DNA from: Mesocentrotus franciscanus
Lineage: Eukaryota; Echinodermata; Echinoidea; Camarodonta; Strongylocentrotidae
DNA: 64,000 nt
Assembly (NCBI GenBank): GCA_037976565.1
Contig: CP137684.1
Location: 24,107,010 to 24,171,009, forward strand
Direction: 5' to 3'
In this document: in pieces, positions 38,201-53,200 of the stretch
Layout: every line of letters starts with the position of its first letter
Position numbering within the stretch: position 1 is the stretch's first letter
The notes under the pieces: generated by a model
Seen by the model: only the letters and a program-made list of their open reading frames with translations
The model's database searches: none
Told to the model about the DNA's origin: nothing
Made by a program: the position numbers and the translations under genes

Positions 38201-41200
38201 GAAAGTTATGAATGTTTGAAATATGAAATGACAACATCTGTGCAAATATCAAAGTAGTAATTAGTCAGTGGATTGTGACGTAGTGACGGGATAACTCTTC
38301 CATTTGTCATGTACACAAATATAATAAATTTCTCTTTTTTTCCCCCAAGCGCCTTCTCCCTTGAGGGCACTACATTAAATATATTATGGACAGCATATTA
38401 TTATACATGTAGGTCTTCTAAAGAGAAAATAGCCACTGAGTCAAAGACATACATTTTACCAAAATCTATATTTTAGTAATTTTGTATGCAAATGGAAGAA
38501 ATTGGAAAGTTGTACTGATTCAGCCAATTTGAAGAGCCCATACTTAGAGTGATAACAACTTTAACAACTTTCTCATGTTTTATTTTCCTACTGATCTAAG
38601 AATGGAGAGATCAAGCACCTCCTTTCGTAAAAAGCTCACACAATTACTCTTAGGTGAAAACCACGAATTATAACTTGTAATTATATAGTTGTATATATAG
38701 AAACCAGTCTGGTTGTTTGGATTGTAATATTGTACACAAATCTAATGTACAGGATTCGGAAACCCATCATGTATTCTTCTTTTAATTCATCTTAGGCTTT
38801 AGGTATCAAGAGAGTCAGGCTCGACTAGCACATGTGCTATTTCTCACTCTATTTTACCATCGATCACAAACTCATTGTAAATATTCATTTATTGTTTTAC
38901 TTTTTACACAAAATTTACTTATAACAATTTTTTTATATAAAGAATATCGCTGTAAAATATGTATTTTAATTCATGTCATGTTAATATTTATGTTATTTTG
39001 ACATTGTCATTGTACATTAATATATCTTTTGTTTTAATGGTTTCAATGGTGGTGAATGAATAAATTCATTTCAAATTCAAATTCAATTCGAAACTTTCAC
39101 CGGTCTACTTTTCTGTTTCTCCTGCATTTCTCTAGAGTAGATTGCTATCAAGGTTGGATTTCCATTTAATCCATTTACGGGAAACGTGGAATGATGTGGA
39201 AGGAAAACTGATTTGATTACATAAATAGCAACATATTTTCGGATTCCATCATATCCCAACGCTTTGTCGTTGATAAGTACATATGTATCAACTATTAAAT
39301 TGAAGTATTTAGTATCTATTCATATGCCCGGATATTCAACGTATTTATTTATCTATTTCTATATTTTATTTGTATTATTATTTTGTTGTTGGGGATCCTT
39401 ACTTGTCTCGCACATAGTACCGGTAAAACCAGTAACACAATCACATTGTCCAGAGCTTATGCATGCTCCGCCATTCTGGCAAACAGTGGAACCACAATCA
39501 GCTGGAAAAAAAGAAGATAAATGATAAATGATTCAGATCCTAAAGCACATTCGAGGATGTCGTAGTCAAGTGGCTACAACACTTAAGGACGAATGCATAA
39601 AAATTGCGAGGACCTGTAGTCTACTTTCCAAATATCAACTCTACATTTTTTGTTTTATTAGAAAGTGAACTTAACAAAGATAAACAAATCCATATATTTT
39701 CAGGAACCTTAAATGCTAAGTAAAAGTAACTTAAAATTACGTACATGACACACTGGACCACACATTTTTGAGAAAAAAGGAAATCCAATAAATTTCCCAA
39801 TTTCGAACTGGAATCTTCAAATCAGAAGTCCGTGAAATTTTAGACACCTTTGTGATCTTCACAAGCCAAGTTTTAGATCCATGTATGGATAAAGTCAAAA
39901 CAAAATCTGAACTGCTATCCCACATGTAGAAATTAGTGATAGTGAAAATGATCCTGGCTCTGATCGTCATGGTCAGGGCTCGGTTTACAAAATGAAATGA
40001 CCTACTTCTCATATAAATAAAATAAACAACAACTGTTCAGATAAAGATTAAAGATAATTTACTTGTTGTGCAAGTATCTCCACTAAAGCCAGTAGCACAG
40101 GCACAGGTAAACGTGTTGGCTCCATCAGTACAAGTTCCACCATTCATACAAGGATTATCAGAACAATCGTTGATGTCTGATAGGGGTGAATGAAAGTTGT
40201 AAAATTATATCAAAAACTTAGAATAGGCATATTTCAGGTGTAAATGAATTTGAAATACAAATGTGCTTTAATTTGTGTTTGTTTTGTCTTAGCATGTTAA
40301 GTATCTACACAGTTTTACAGTCATCTCGATTGCCAGAGGGGATTTTGTAAAAAAACAAATCTCTAACCTGTCCAGCAATTTGTATTAACTTGAAATCTCC
40401 CTGATTTCCCCCTCCCTTGAAAAATTACTTAACAACAACAACAACAAAGAACATGATAACAATGTCCCAAATAAAGTAATGGATTGTAAAGTACACCCCT
40501 TTTCCTCAGAAAAAAGGTAACACAAAATATAAGCAGCAATATTGTTTTAATTAGATTTGTTATAGGAATCACAATATCCACTCTGCTTTTTGAATGACAA
40601 GGCACTCCCACTTTGCTATTTGTCTCCTCGAAATTGACAGGAGTGTAGTTTCACTTGTCATTGCATCAAAATGTAAAACACCTTCCCATCTTTTGTCTCT
40701 ACTTTTACTTCTGTTGACAATGAATGAATAAAAACCTAACAAAAATTCATTTTTCGATTACTAAATGTTTCTTTCTTTTATTTGTGTGTTTGTCTCTCTT
40801 TATCTTTAATTCCCTGAAGAGCAAGGAGAACAACTTTCATTTTCATTTTATTTTATTTTACATACAAAAGAGTATATTGAATTGAATTTGAGTTTATTAA
40901 CAACAACACATCACAATAATGACAGTACATATGAACAATCATACAATGCTAAGAATAATAATGATACATGTATACACAACATAAGTGTAATGTTGATTGA
41001 ACAGTAATGGTTTTAAAACGATATTTAGACATAGCTCTTCATACTATTAAATGTACAAAAGATATATACGTAAATATGTGTATTACTATATTTAGGTGAA
41101 GTTGTTAATGGGAACTAGAAGTTAGCACAAGTGCTAGTCGACCCTAGTTCCATTCTTTGGCAATATTTTTTTGTTTGTATTTGTTTATACATATGAATGT

Positions 41201-44200
41201 AAAATCCCGTTTATTTTGTATTAACATATATACAACAAAATAATACAGTATCGTGTAACTTTTTTACATTTCTAAATGAAAAAAGAAGGAAAAAACACAA
41301 AGTTTAAGTGTTAAAGCATTATAATGAAAGATAACAAATCTTTGAACAAATAAAATCATCAATCTGTTCATAAAACTGAAAAGGATGTATTAATAAATAT
41401 TATATCATACAGATGTGCGTACATGCACAAATCCTGTAAAAGCTTAAGGCAGCTATAATCGTTAACAAGCAAGTGTATACATATTTAAAAGGAGGACAAG
41501 TAAAATAAAAGGAAAAAAGAATGTGGGGGGGGGGTAGGATTGAGCCCACGTCATTTACATAGAAGGTAGTTGGAAAGATGTCTCCGAAAAGATAACCTCG
41601 ATGTTTTTAATCTAATTTCATCTGGGAGATCATTCCACAGCTTTGTTCCTACAAACGAAATACAAAATTGCCCTTGCTTTGTCTTACATTTTGGTTGATA
41701 GAGTAAGCCACTTTCTTTTCTCCTAGTTGCATATCTGTGCTGTATCATCCGACAATAATCGACTAAAGAGTGTGGTAAAACACCTTTTACCAAATCATAC
41801 ATAAATGTTGAAACAAGAAGTTCATGAAATTTAAAAATATTTAATATTTCTAGACTTTGAAAAAGAGGTTTGGAGTCTGTTCTAAGTGGACTGAATGTAG
41901 TTGCTCTTATTGCCATTTTTTTTACTTAAACATATACAATTTAGATTACTTTTGTAAGTGCTCCCCCATACTTCTACTCCATAAGTTGCAATCTGCTTTA
42001 ACTTTATATCTTACCTGTCTCACACATAATCCCAGTATAGCCAGCAACACAGGCACAAGTAAAGTTGTTAACTCTGTCAGTACAAGTTCCTTCATTCATA
42101 CAAGGAGTGTTTGAACAATCGTCGATATCTGTTCAAGTTGAGGTTCAAAGAAAATGAATGGAATAAATTTCACGTAAACAAAATTTCCACTTCAGCAGAT
42201 TAATCTTGATTTGGCGGTTAACAGGAAAATTAAGTAAAAACTGTTATTTAAAATGCAAATAATGACATAGGAACGAATTAATTCTTAAAAAAACTATCAA
42301 TACATTATTCAAATGAAGTAAATGAACGACATATCTTGTTCAATGTTTGTATCTTTTCCAAGAAAACGTGGCATTAGAAAGAAAACATTTCGTAGAAAAT
42401 GTCATTGTCTCACAAACCTTCATCTGCTCCTTCTAGAAAAAGGTGAGTCAATTATATTTTCTTTCCTTCGGGGTAAAAAAAAATGAAAATGGACGCAGAA
42501 ATGTCCAAGACATGGTCTGAGTTTCAAGACACCTTAGCGCCAAAAGTTGTATTGCTATGATTCGGATTATATATGTCACCCTGTTCGTACTCTACAACAA
42601 CTCTAAATTAATAGAGATCGTTATGGGAATCACAATATTAATTTTGCTCTTCAAATAACCGTACACTCCTATTTTCCCATGTGTCTACTAAAAATCAGAA
42701 GGAGTGTAGGTTCTCTCGTTACTGTACCAAAATATGAAACACCCTCCAATATGTTGTATCTACTTCCACCTCTGTTGACTCTGAATTAAGAAAAACATAA
42801 ACATAATTCATATCACATAACTAAATTTTACTTTCGTTTTGTTTGCTTGTTTGTCTCTTTATCTTTCATTTCTTGATGTGCAAGCAGCAATATTTCATTG
42901 GAGCAATTGGTCTCAAAAAAAGTGTGTATATGTAGGTATGTAATCTGCATTAACTTTATAGCTTACCTGTTTCACACATACTCCCAGTATAGCCAGCAGC
43001 ACAGGCACAGGTGAAGCTGTTAACTCCGTCAGTACAAGTTCCTCCATACATACAAGGATCGGTAGAACAATCGTTGATATCTGGGCAATTGAGTTCCAAA
43101 GACAATGAATGGGATACAAGTGACGAAAAAATAAATTCCATTTTGACAGATTTGTCTTTTTTGGCCGGATAACAGGAAAAAATGTATAAAAACTGGTATT
43201 TTGAATTTAAATTAATGACAATTCAGGAAAAAGTAATAAAAAATAGTTCAAAATAAAGATTTTTTTTTATTCGACCTCTCACAACTAAAGTCTATTTGAG
43301 TAATCCTTTCATAGTTACATGCTTATATGTCTATTTGAGTAATCCTTACATGCTAATATGCATATCGATTGAGCCAAGTTTGGGTTGAATTGTTTCAAAG
43401 CTTCCCAAGATTGTTGCAGTAACAATATATTCCTAAATGGCCATTAGTACACATTGGTATACTCGCAGTGCAACAGAGAAGGTTATTCATGCATTAAATC
43501 ATCGCTCCTTGATTTCAGAAATGCTCTTATGTTCAACTTGTCTCATAATTAGCTTGCCAAACTACACAAATAACATTATACGGCTACTCGTATTGTTACC
43601 CTCTCAAACAAACACAGTCACATCACACCAGTTCTCAAGGAAATCCATTGGTTACCCATAATATAACGTATTGTTTTCAAACTTCTTTTACTTATGTTTC
43701 ATTGTCTTCATGGCTCTGCACCACCGTACAATATTTATTTGATTAATCACTACACACATGCCAGATCTTTACCTTACCTTACCTTGAGGGATCAGAGATA
43801 TCCCTACAGCAGAATATTTCAAAAGCAATCTTAAAACTTATCTTTTCCAGTTTGCTTTTAGTTGATCCGAATTTTCTTCTTTTTGTGTTATATTGTATTT
43901 TGTACTAGTATGTAAATGATTTTTATGTTTTTCACCATTGAGCCTTGAGAATTTAATTTCTGAAGTGGATTTAGCACCTCATGAATCCCTTATTTCATTA
44001 TCATTGAGAAGAAGACAAAATATCTGTATTCATTTCTTTATTATTTTCATTTTTTTTCATAATTAATTAAATTTTTGATATTTTTTTTTGTTTGGGGGAT
44101 ACTTACTTGTCTCACACAAAGTACCAGTAAAACCGTTAACACAATCACATTGTCCAGGGCTCATGCACGCTCCGCCATTCTGGCAAACAGTGGAACCACA

Positions 44201-47200
44201 ATCAGCTGGCAAAAAAAGGAGAACATGATAAATGATTTGGATCCTAAGGCACATTATAGGATGTCGTTGTCAAGTGGCTACAGCACTTAAGGGCGAATGC
44301 ATAAAACTTTGCAAGGACCTATAGTCTTTTGTCCAAATATAAACTCTACATTATTATTTTTGTAATTAGAAAGTAAACTTAACACAAAGAAACATATCGA
44401 GATATTTTCAGGAAACCTAACTGCTAAGTAAAAGTAACTTAAAATTACATACATGACACACTGGACCACACATGTTTGAGAAAAAAAGGAAATCCGACAA
44501 ATTTGCTAATTTTAAAGAAAACTGGAATCTTCAAATCAGAAGTCTGTGAATAAATGAATAGTCTTATGATGAGGGAACAATATTATCTTTCAATGGAATA
44601 TGGGCCAGGGCATGACATTTCTCAAAGTGTAAATAGTTTTTAGACACCTTTGTGATCTTCACAAGCCAAGTTTTAGATCCATGTATGGGTAAAGTCAATA
44701 CAAAATCTGAACTGATTTCCCACATTTAGAAATTAGTGATAATGAAATTGATCCTGGCTCTGATCGTCATGGTTAGGGCTCGGTTTACAAAATCAAATAA
44801 CCTACTTCTAATATTAATACAATAAACAAAAACTGTTAAGATAAAGATGTAAGATAATTTACTTGTTGTGCAAGTATCTCCACTAAAGCCGCTAGCACAG
44901 ACACAAGTAAACGTGTTGACTCCATCAGTACAAGTTCCACCATTCATACAAGAATTAGCAGAACAATCGTTGATGTCTGATACGGGTGAATGAAAGTTGT
45001 AAATTTATATCAACAAATTAGAATAGGCATATATCAGGTGTAAATTTATTTCAAATACAAATGTGCACTAATTTGTGTTTTTATTTGTCTTACCATGCTA
45101 AGTATCTACAAAGTTGTATAATCATCTCAATTGCCAGAGGGAATTTTGTAAAAAATCAAATCTCTTACCCTGTCCAGCAATTTTTATTTACTTGAAATCT
45201 CCCTTGAAAGAAATACTTAACAACAACAACACAGAAAATAATATCAATGTCCCAAATAAAGTAATGGATTGTATAAAAGTACAACCCTTTTCTGAAGGAA
45301 ACACAAAATGTAAGCAGCAATATTGTTTTAATGAGATTTGTTGTGGGAATCACAATATCCACTCTGCTTTTAAAATGACCGCGCACTCCCACTCTACTAT
45401 TTGTCTCCTCGAAATCGAGAGGAGTGTAGTTTGAATTGTTACTGCATCAAAAATGTAAAACACCCTCCCATATTTTGTCTGTACTTTCACTTCTGTTGAC
45501 ACTGAATGAATACAAACCTAGCAAAAATTCCTTTCCAATTACTAAATGTTTCTTTCTTTTTATTTGCTTGTTTGTCTCTTTATCTATACTTTCCTGATGA
45601 GCATGGAGAAAAATTCATAGGATTTTGCTTTACAATAAAAAGTGTATGGATATTGAGATATGTGTTATAGCTTACCTGTCTCACACATACTCCCAGTATA
45701 GCCAGCAGCACAGGCACAAGTGAAGCTGTTAACTCCATCAGTACAAGTTCCTTCGTTCATACAAGGGGTGTTTGAACAATCGTTGATATCTGTGCAAATT
45801 GAGTTCCAGGGACAGCGAACGAAATAAATACATTTCCATTTCGGCAGATTTATCTTTATTTGGCGGATAACAGGAAAATTAAGTAAAAACTGGTATTCAA
45901 ACTGCAAATGATGAGAGTTCAGGAACAAATAACTTCTTTTGTAAAACTATTAATACATAATTCAAATTAAGTAAATGAACTAGATATCTCTTTCAATGTT
46001 TGTATCTGTTCCTACATAGAAAATAGTTCGTGGAAAATCTTATTGTCTCACAAACCTTGATATGCCCCTTCCTAGAATAAAAGTAAGTAAAGCATGTTAT
46101 CTTTCCTTTGGGGTGAAATAAATGTGAAAATGGACGCGGAAATGTCTTATACATGGTCTGAGTTTGATGACACCTTAGCGCCAGAAATTGTATTGCTATT
46201 GTCAGGATGAAATGTCAGGATGAAATATGATGAAAATTAAGATAAAACTCAGATTTTAAATGCAAGTAATGACACTTTAGGATTTAATTAGTTAATTTGC
46301 AAAACTATATATACATTAATCAAATGAAGTAAATCAACGAAATGTCGCTTGTATTATTTGTATATTTTCCACAATCGAGGCCTTAGCAAGAAAATATATT
46401 TTGAAAAAATCTCGTCGTCTCACAACACTTAGTGTGCCCCTGCCAGACAAAAAGGGTCACTAAAGCAAATTTCTTTCATTTTGGGGTGAAATGATTGTGA
46501 AAATAGAAAACTCAGCGCCAAAGGTTGAATCGCTATGATCAGGACAATTCATACTAGTATTATCTTACTTAAAAACAAATCATAATTAACAGAAATTGTT
46601 GTTATCTCGATATCAAATCTGCTCTTGAAAGTACCATGCACTCCCGTTTCCATGTGTATAATCGAATTAAAAAGAGTTTAGTTTCTCTCATTACTGCACC
46701 AATAGGTGAGACATCCTAACGCGTTTTGTCTCTACTCTTTCTCCTGTCGACTCTGAATTAAAAAAAACCTCCAAGATTTTCTTCACCAATGACTAAAGGT
46801 TTCCCTTTTTTTCATTTCTTTGTTCGCTCTGTATCTATAATTTCTTGATTATAAAGGAGCAATTGATTTACGTAAAATGTGTATATTTGTGGGTATGTAA
46901 TTTGCTCTGACTTTATATATTACCTGTCGCACACAAAGTCCCAGTAAAGCCAGCAACACAGGCACAAGTAAAGCTGTTAACTCCATCAGTACAAGTTCCT
47001 CCATTCATACAAGTAGTGTTAGAACAATCGTCGATATCTGTGCAAATTAAGTTCCAAAGACAATGAATAGGATAAAAGTGACGAGAAAATAATTTCCATT
47101 TTGACAGATTACCTTTTTTTTGCAGATAACTAGACAATTAAGTATAACGTGGTATTACTAAATTTGTAAAACTAATTTGACCTTTGACCTTTTACAACCA

Positions 47201-50200
47201 AAGGCTATTTAATAGAGTAGTCCTTAAATGCTTATTGATTGAGCCAAGTTTGATATGAATTGTTTCAAAGCTACCCAAGATGTTGCAGTAACAACATATT
47301 TCTGATTGGTCATTTGTACATATTGACCAAAACAAATACCTCTAATTTATTTATAATTATCATTTCTATTTATTCATTTATTAATTTAGTTTTTCTATTT
47401 TTATTTCATTTATTATCATTATTATATATATGTATATATATATTTTATTTTTTGGGGAGGGGTGAGGTTACTTACTAGTCTCGCACATAGTACCAGTAAA
47501 ACCGGTAACACAATCACATTGTCCGGTGTTTAAGCACATTCCGCCATTCTGACAAACAGTTCCACCACACTCAGCTAAACAGAAAATAAAGTTGTAGAAT
47601 ATCTGGTCATGTTCATTGTTTACTAGGGATGCCGTAGTTATGTCATGCATTGAGAATACTCTGATACCAGGTAGTTGGAATGGATGTAGATACCGTCTCG
47701 AAAGAATTTCCCGAGGGAAAGATATTCAGGATCAACTTGGCTTAACAACAAGAAATGTATCCCTCTCCAGCCATCAAATCCATCAAAAGCTGCCCGAGTA
47801 CAGGCCGGCAGCACATAAGCCGCCGTGCTCGCTGGGCTGGGCTATGGGTGGAGAGGGAGGACTTTGTGCAACAAGCCAGAGAGCTATGCGGTCTCGGAGG
47901 GGGATTAAGGGGATTACGGTAGGGAGAAAAAAAGACGCGCGGTGCCACGGATGACTTCTAAGGGCCCTCTTGGAGGGATCTCCATTCATTCCGACTCCCT
48001 GATACCTTAATTGACTGGGCGCCTTGCCCAAAATCAGAGAGAGAGAAGCTTCATATTTTACTGTTACAAGTTAAAAATTGAAGAGACTTTTTAAATGACG
48101 AGTAATGGCCACTATGTTAACATAAAACTGTATAATTTCGCTGCCTACGTATAAGAAATTAGTTGCCAGAATATTGGTAATTTCCATCTCAGTTCACATA
48201 AAAGATATGACGCGGAAAATTGTAGCAAATTTTATTTACTTGATGTGAAGTGTAATATCCGTCACATTTCTCTTTCTTATAACACATGGCTTGAGGAAAT
48301 ATGCGCAAGACTTCTGTTGCGCATTTGCCGTTCTTGTATACATAAAGGAAAAAAGTAGCTACTTTTTGGCGGCGGTTTACTTCATATCGGAACAAGCCTT
48401 TACTCTTTATGTGAACTGAGATGGGTGCTGGGTTCAATATCCAGTAAAACACCAAAAGGGTACTTGAGGAGATGGATCCTTTGAAAGCAAATGTAGAGGT
48501 GTTCTGATATTAGAGATACATTAGCAGACATTAAGATACGTTTGTCACTCTCCACCCAGGTGAAGTGAAGGGGTACCTGGTAGGAGGAAGTCCTTAAATG
48601 CTCGTGTGCCTTATCATGGCAACTCAGTTACAGCCGGGGTAATAATGCGATTCTTCGTATTAAGTGCAGTAGAGTATAATAGCTGCGCTATATGAATGAA
48701 TATATTTATTATTATAAGAGTGTTGTAATATTGGCTAGCTTAAAGAGACAGTTAATACAGGTATACATGTATTTCTGACACGTTGTTCCCGTAATCTTTT
48801 TCACATACATGTATACATATTACGACTGACATTCAAACGTTAAAGATGGAGTGGAGTTCTGGTCATGTGATTGAATTGTGAAAGATATTGTCTGGAGGCA
48901 ATACAAGTTGAATCATGAAGCACATAAATACTTGTGCAATCTGTGAAGTTTTCGAATCATCAAAACGATAAGGAATTAGGCAAGTCTATGTAAAAAGTCC
49001 CATGAACTGTACACAGAAAAATACATATGGAACTACACAAGTACGTGGCATGAAAGTGTGGTCCGCAACCTTTAGTTATTTCTTGGCATGATTTGAATAT
49101 GAGGGCATTTGGAAAGCCATCCTTTTCAGGGGAATCTTGTCGGTGACATTCTTCCACGATAACATAAAATAGTTGACAATAAAGCTCATTGGTTATGAAA
49201 TATATACATTCTCTTTATATATGTTCTAAAAGGTGGAAGTTTTAGGAACATGTACATACCATCACATGTACTGCCATCCAAACTTAATGTAAAGCCGTTG
49301 TCACAGAGGCACATGTAATATCCATTGGTATTAGTGCATTGTCCATTACCACAGGGATCAGCAACCACAGCACACTCATCAATGTCTAGAACAGGAAAAA
49401 AATACATTAAAAAAACAAGACAAATGCGTCTGCGTCTCCTATATGGATCCGCCCTAAATTCAGTATATGAAATGGGTTGATTTATTCATTACATAACACA
49501 CTGTAAAACAGCCCATCTCTTATGGTTCTTGAGATATCACAATGGCAAGGCTAAAATCTGTAAAATTCATAAACTGACCTCTGTGACCTTTGAACTTTGA
49601 ACCCCAAATCTGATTGGATCATCTTCCTATGGTGATACACACGTTCACCAAGTTTGAGCCTCATATCTCTAGTGGTTCTAGAGATATGGCGATAATGAGG
49701 CGAATACCTGGAATTTCATAAGTGACCTTTGACCTTTGACATAGTTACTCCATAATCCATTCAGATCGTCTTCTTATAGTGATACATACTATCTTGAAGT
49801 TTGAGGTTCATTTTGTAAGTAGTTTTTGAGATATTGTTTAAAGAGAAATCGACACGGACGTAAAGACGGACATACGGACATGAATCTTACCACAACAGCC
49901 AGTACTGTAAATGATCTGTGATAAAAGTAAGAACCGATGCCCTACTGTATGCTTCTGGTGAAAATCTTACCCTTACAGGCAGTACCTTAAATAATCTGTT
50001 ATAAATGTAAGAACCGATGCCTTACTGTATGCTTCTGGTGAAAATCTTACCATTACATGCAGTACCGCTCTCGTTCGCCTCAAACCCACTGTCACAGGTA
50101 CACACATAATTCCCGTCCATATTGTTACAGGTTCCATTCCCACAAGGGTTTGGAATGTTCGCACATTCATTGATGTCTAAATATGGGAAAGAAAACAGAA

Positions 50201-53200
50201 TAAATGAAGTAATCCATTGATCATTTCATTTCATTTAATCGTTGTAATGTTGGTCTCAATAGTAAAGCAAAAGGCCTTGAATAGATACATGTTGTAATTA
50301 GACAATTTAAAGTGAAATTTAGTAAAAGCAGTATTTTGTAGAAAAACATGTGAAAAATGGCACTCAAATTTGGCCTAACATGCAATCACAAACAAATTGT
50401 GTAACCTTGCAAAAAAATCGTCAGGTTTTTCACAAAAATGATTTAAAAATGTATGCAACATCTTAAATATAAAAGTGGTAAGAAGGCTGGACACAGTCTT
50501 CAACAGTTGCATGGTAGTCAATGAATTTGTTAATGGGGGATGAACCCTCCCATTTAGGGGTAGTATCAACAACTAGATAGATACTACTTAGTCACTTGGT
50601 ATATCATATGAAAAAAAATGTTTAAAATATACAGCACATGTATACGAACTATCATCATTTATAGGTGAAAAGGAAAGAGAAAAGGAAAGAGGAAAGGAAA
50701 GGAAGGAGTGATCGAGATTGAGAGAGTTGTAAGCAGATCACAGAAATTCAGGAGTGTAGTTCTGAGAAGAATTTGTTTATTCTTCTGTAGAGCCGTTCTG
50801 AATGAGAGTTTTAAGTCACGGTATTAGTTCATGAAAAGAGTGTGGCTGTCTAATTGAAAATCATATAAAGAAATATCAGCATACCATTACAAGCCTTTCC
50901 ATTGATACTCCTCTCATATCCGTTGTCACAGTCACAGCTATACGTCCCCATGATATTCCTGCATGTTCCATTAACGCACAGGGAGGGATCGTCATCACAC
51001 TCGTTAACGTCTAACCAGGGACAATTTTGAGAAGAACATGTCATGATTTAGTCTTTTAGTATTATGATCACGAGAGATCAAATAATTATTCAGTAACATT
51101 TTAGTCTGAATACTTCGCATTTTAAATATGACTGAGATCAAAGTTGAATAATAATAATAATGATTTAAGTAAAATACTATAAATGAAAATGATTTTAGTA
51201 GGATGATAACATTGATTCAAATATAAAATAATAATAGTGATTCAAGTAGAACTGTAGTACGTGGACATTAATTGACTTGGAGAAAGTCATTTTCATAAGC
51301 AAAACATTCAACAGTTGAACTCTTGGAGTGATATTCTTCATTTCTAAAATTAAAAAGGGCCGTTTTGTGGCAGCTCTGCTAAAGTTAAGTAGACAATAAT
51401 TCAGCTTTTAGTGCCCGTTTCCTAAGAAAAAGAAGTACTTTTACACAACATGGCCTAAAAGAATGCTACAGTTAACTTCCGTAATTTCAATTAGATTTGT
51501 GGACTAAATAACAATTTTTTTCTCTCACTTATTGGGAAGGAAATTCTCTTCAAAATCTTAAATTTTGATTTAGGGGCTATTTCTGTAAGGCCATGTCTTT
51601 TTCTAAACTTGCTACTTTTGCAACAGCCTAGATGCAGAGAGAAAATTATGTCTGACAGCTTTCCCATAGAATCACAACTTTGCGTATTGAATGCCCCTGT
51701 TTCATTCATGTTGCCTTTGATGATGCCTCATCCTCAATTGCTCTACGGCTAGGATTTGGCGGCCGTAGGCCCCCAAATCGAAATGTGGCAGCCGCAGAGG
51801 ATCTGCGGTCGCCCCAGGGTCACTCTAGGGTGTTTCTTTTACAGGCAATAGGGGTCGCTGTAGGATTATAGCGTGGATTTATAACTTTTTGTCATTTCTA
51901 GGTTCGCCGTAGCAATTAGAAAAATACGGTGGTCTTGATTTTGCCATGCGGCTGATTTAGGGTCTTATGAATAACCATCGGGTTTAGCGGTCACCCCCCA
52001 AAAAAAAAAATAATAATAATAGCTGCGGCCGCAGGAATTCCACGGGTACCCTAGGTCAGCCTTAAGGCGGCCTTACCGTGGCCGTACGGTGGCCTTGCGG
52101 TATGTGCCACACCCTGCGAGCAACACAAGGCCCATGCACGCCTCATGTACACTTGCCGTACGGCAGCCGCAGGTTTTCTGTCTCCGAAAATTCTAAATAC
52201 GCCGTGCGGCAACCCTGACATATGTGACTGCTACAGTATGTGACCGTGGGAATGCTGCGGCTATTACTATTGGCCGCAGATATTTTAAAGCCCATGGCAG
52301 CCGCGGCAAATATGACTACGGCATCAAAAAGCAAGAGCAGTCATGAGTCTGTCAACACAGCTGATTGTATGGGAAGCCGTCATGTGCAAACATCTCACTC
52401 CTTCGTTTTGCAAAATTAGCCAATTTCGAAATTGAAATTTCCTCACAAAAATGCCTTAGGATCCAAATACCTTACCCCAAATTGATTATCTTGGCGTGAC
52501 TTTAAATAAAGATAAAAATGTCTACGCTATTAACAAAAACAAGAAAAAAATATTGCATCAATCGTGTCGTTGACAGTGTCAGTCGCAGCTTCTACGTTAT
52601 TTAAGGGTCAACCTCTTCATGTATTTTCCAAATTCTTTTAAAAATACAATTCAAACAGATAAAAAATGCAAATAAATACACATAGAGAATAAATATAAAA
52701 TTACAAATTTAGAAGGAAGTTAAAGTATAACAGGAAAAAGGAGAAAAAGGAAAATGTATGCAACATAATTTACAAAGAAATGGAATTAAGAGGTTTGGTG
52801 GCAAAAAAACCTTGAAGGTTTTCTCGAGGCACCAATCCTGCATGCTGTTACAAAAAGGTCGCAGTGGTGATATAAATCAATAATATGATTTAAAAATACA
52901 AATATTGAAAGATAGATGGGCCAAAATGATTGGGTTTCTTTAAGAAATTGATATATTTTCTATGGGAAAAACAAGAATTTAAGATATTCTTACCCTGACA
53001 AGTAGTCCCTGTTGAATCTACTACAAATCCAGCAATGCATGAGCACGTGTATGATCCCTCGTTATTTTGGCATATTCCATTAGCACAGAGATTCCCAGCA
53101 TTGCACTCATTAATGTCTACACAGGAGACAACAGCATCGGTTAGAAGACATTTTGATACACTCTACCAAATGTGGACACTAAACAATAAATTACATGTAA

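Larger units (their letters stand above)
37951..47574 (-). repeat. tandemly amplified four-exon EGF block with introns
   Basis: Exons 13-16, 17-20 and 21-22 follow the same order: short EGF, then three Notch-type EGFs. Intron DNA is repeated too. The intron stretches 39810-40020 and 44640-44820 differ at only a small fraction of positions by eye, as do parts of 40190-40800 and 44990-45560. Block start-to-start distances are 3,369 bp (47574 to 44205) and 4,704 bp (44205 to 39501); the longer spacing is largely explained by LINE insertions. Confidence 0.88.

Noticed and set aside
39737..40012. Frames in introns that recur at 44726-44947 and 45165-45392
   Set aside because: They recur because the introns were duplicated with the EGF block; they are not continuous exons.
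47616..48031. Frames on both strands in the GC-rich intron stretch
   Set aside because: Both strands are open, no domain is recognised, and the flanking EGF exons splice without it.
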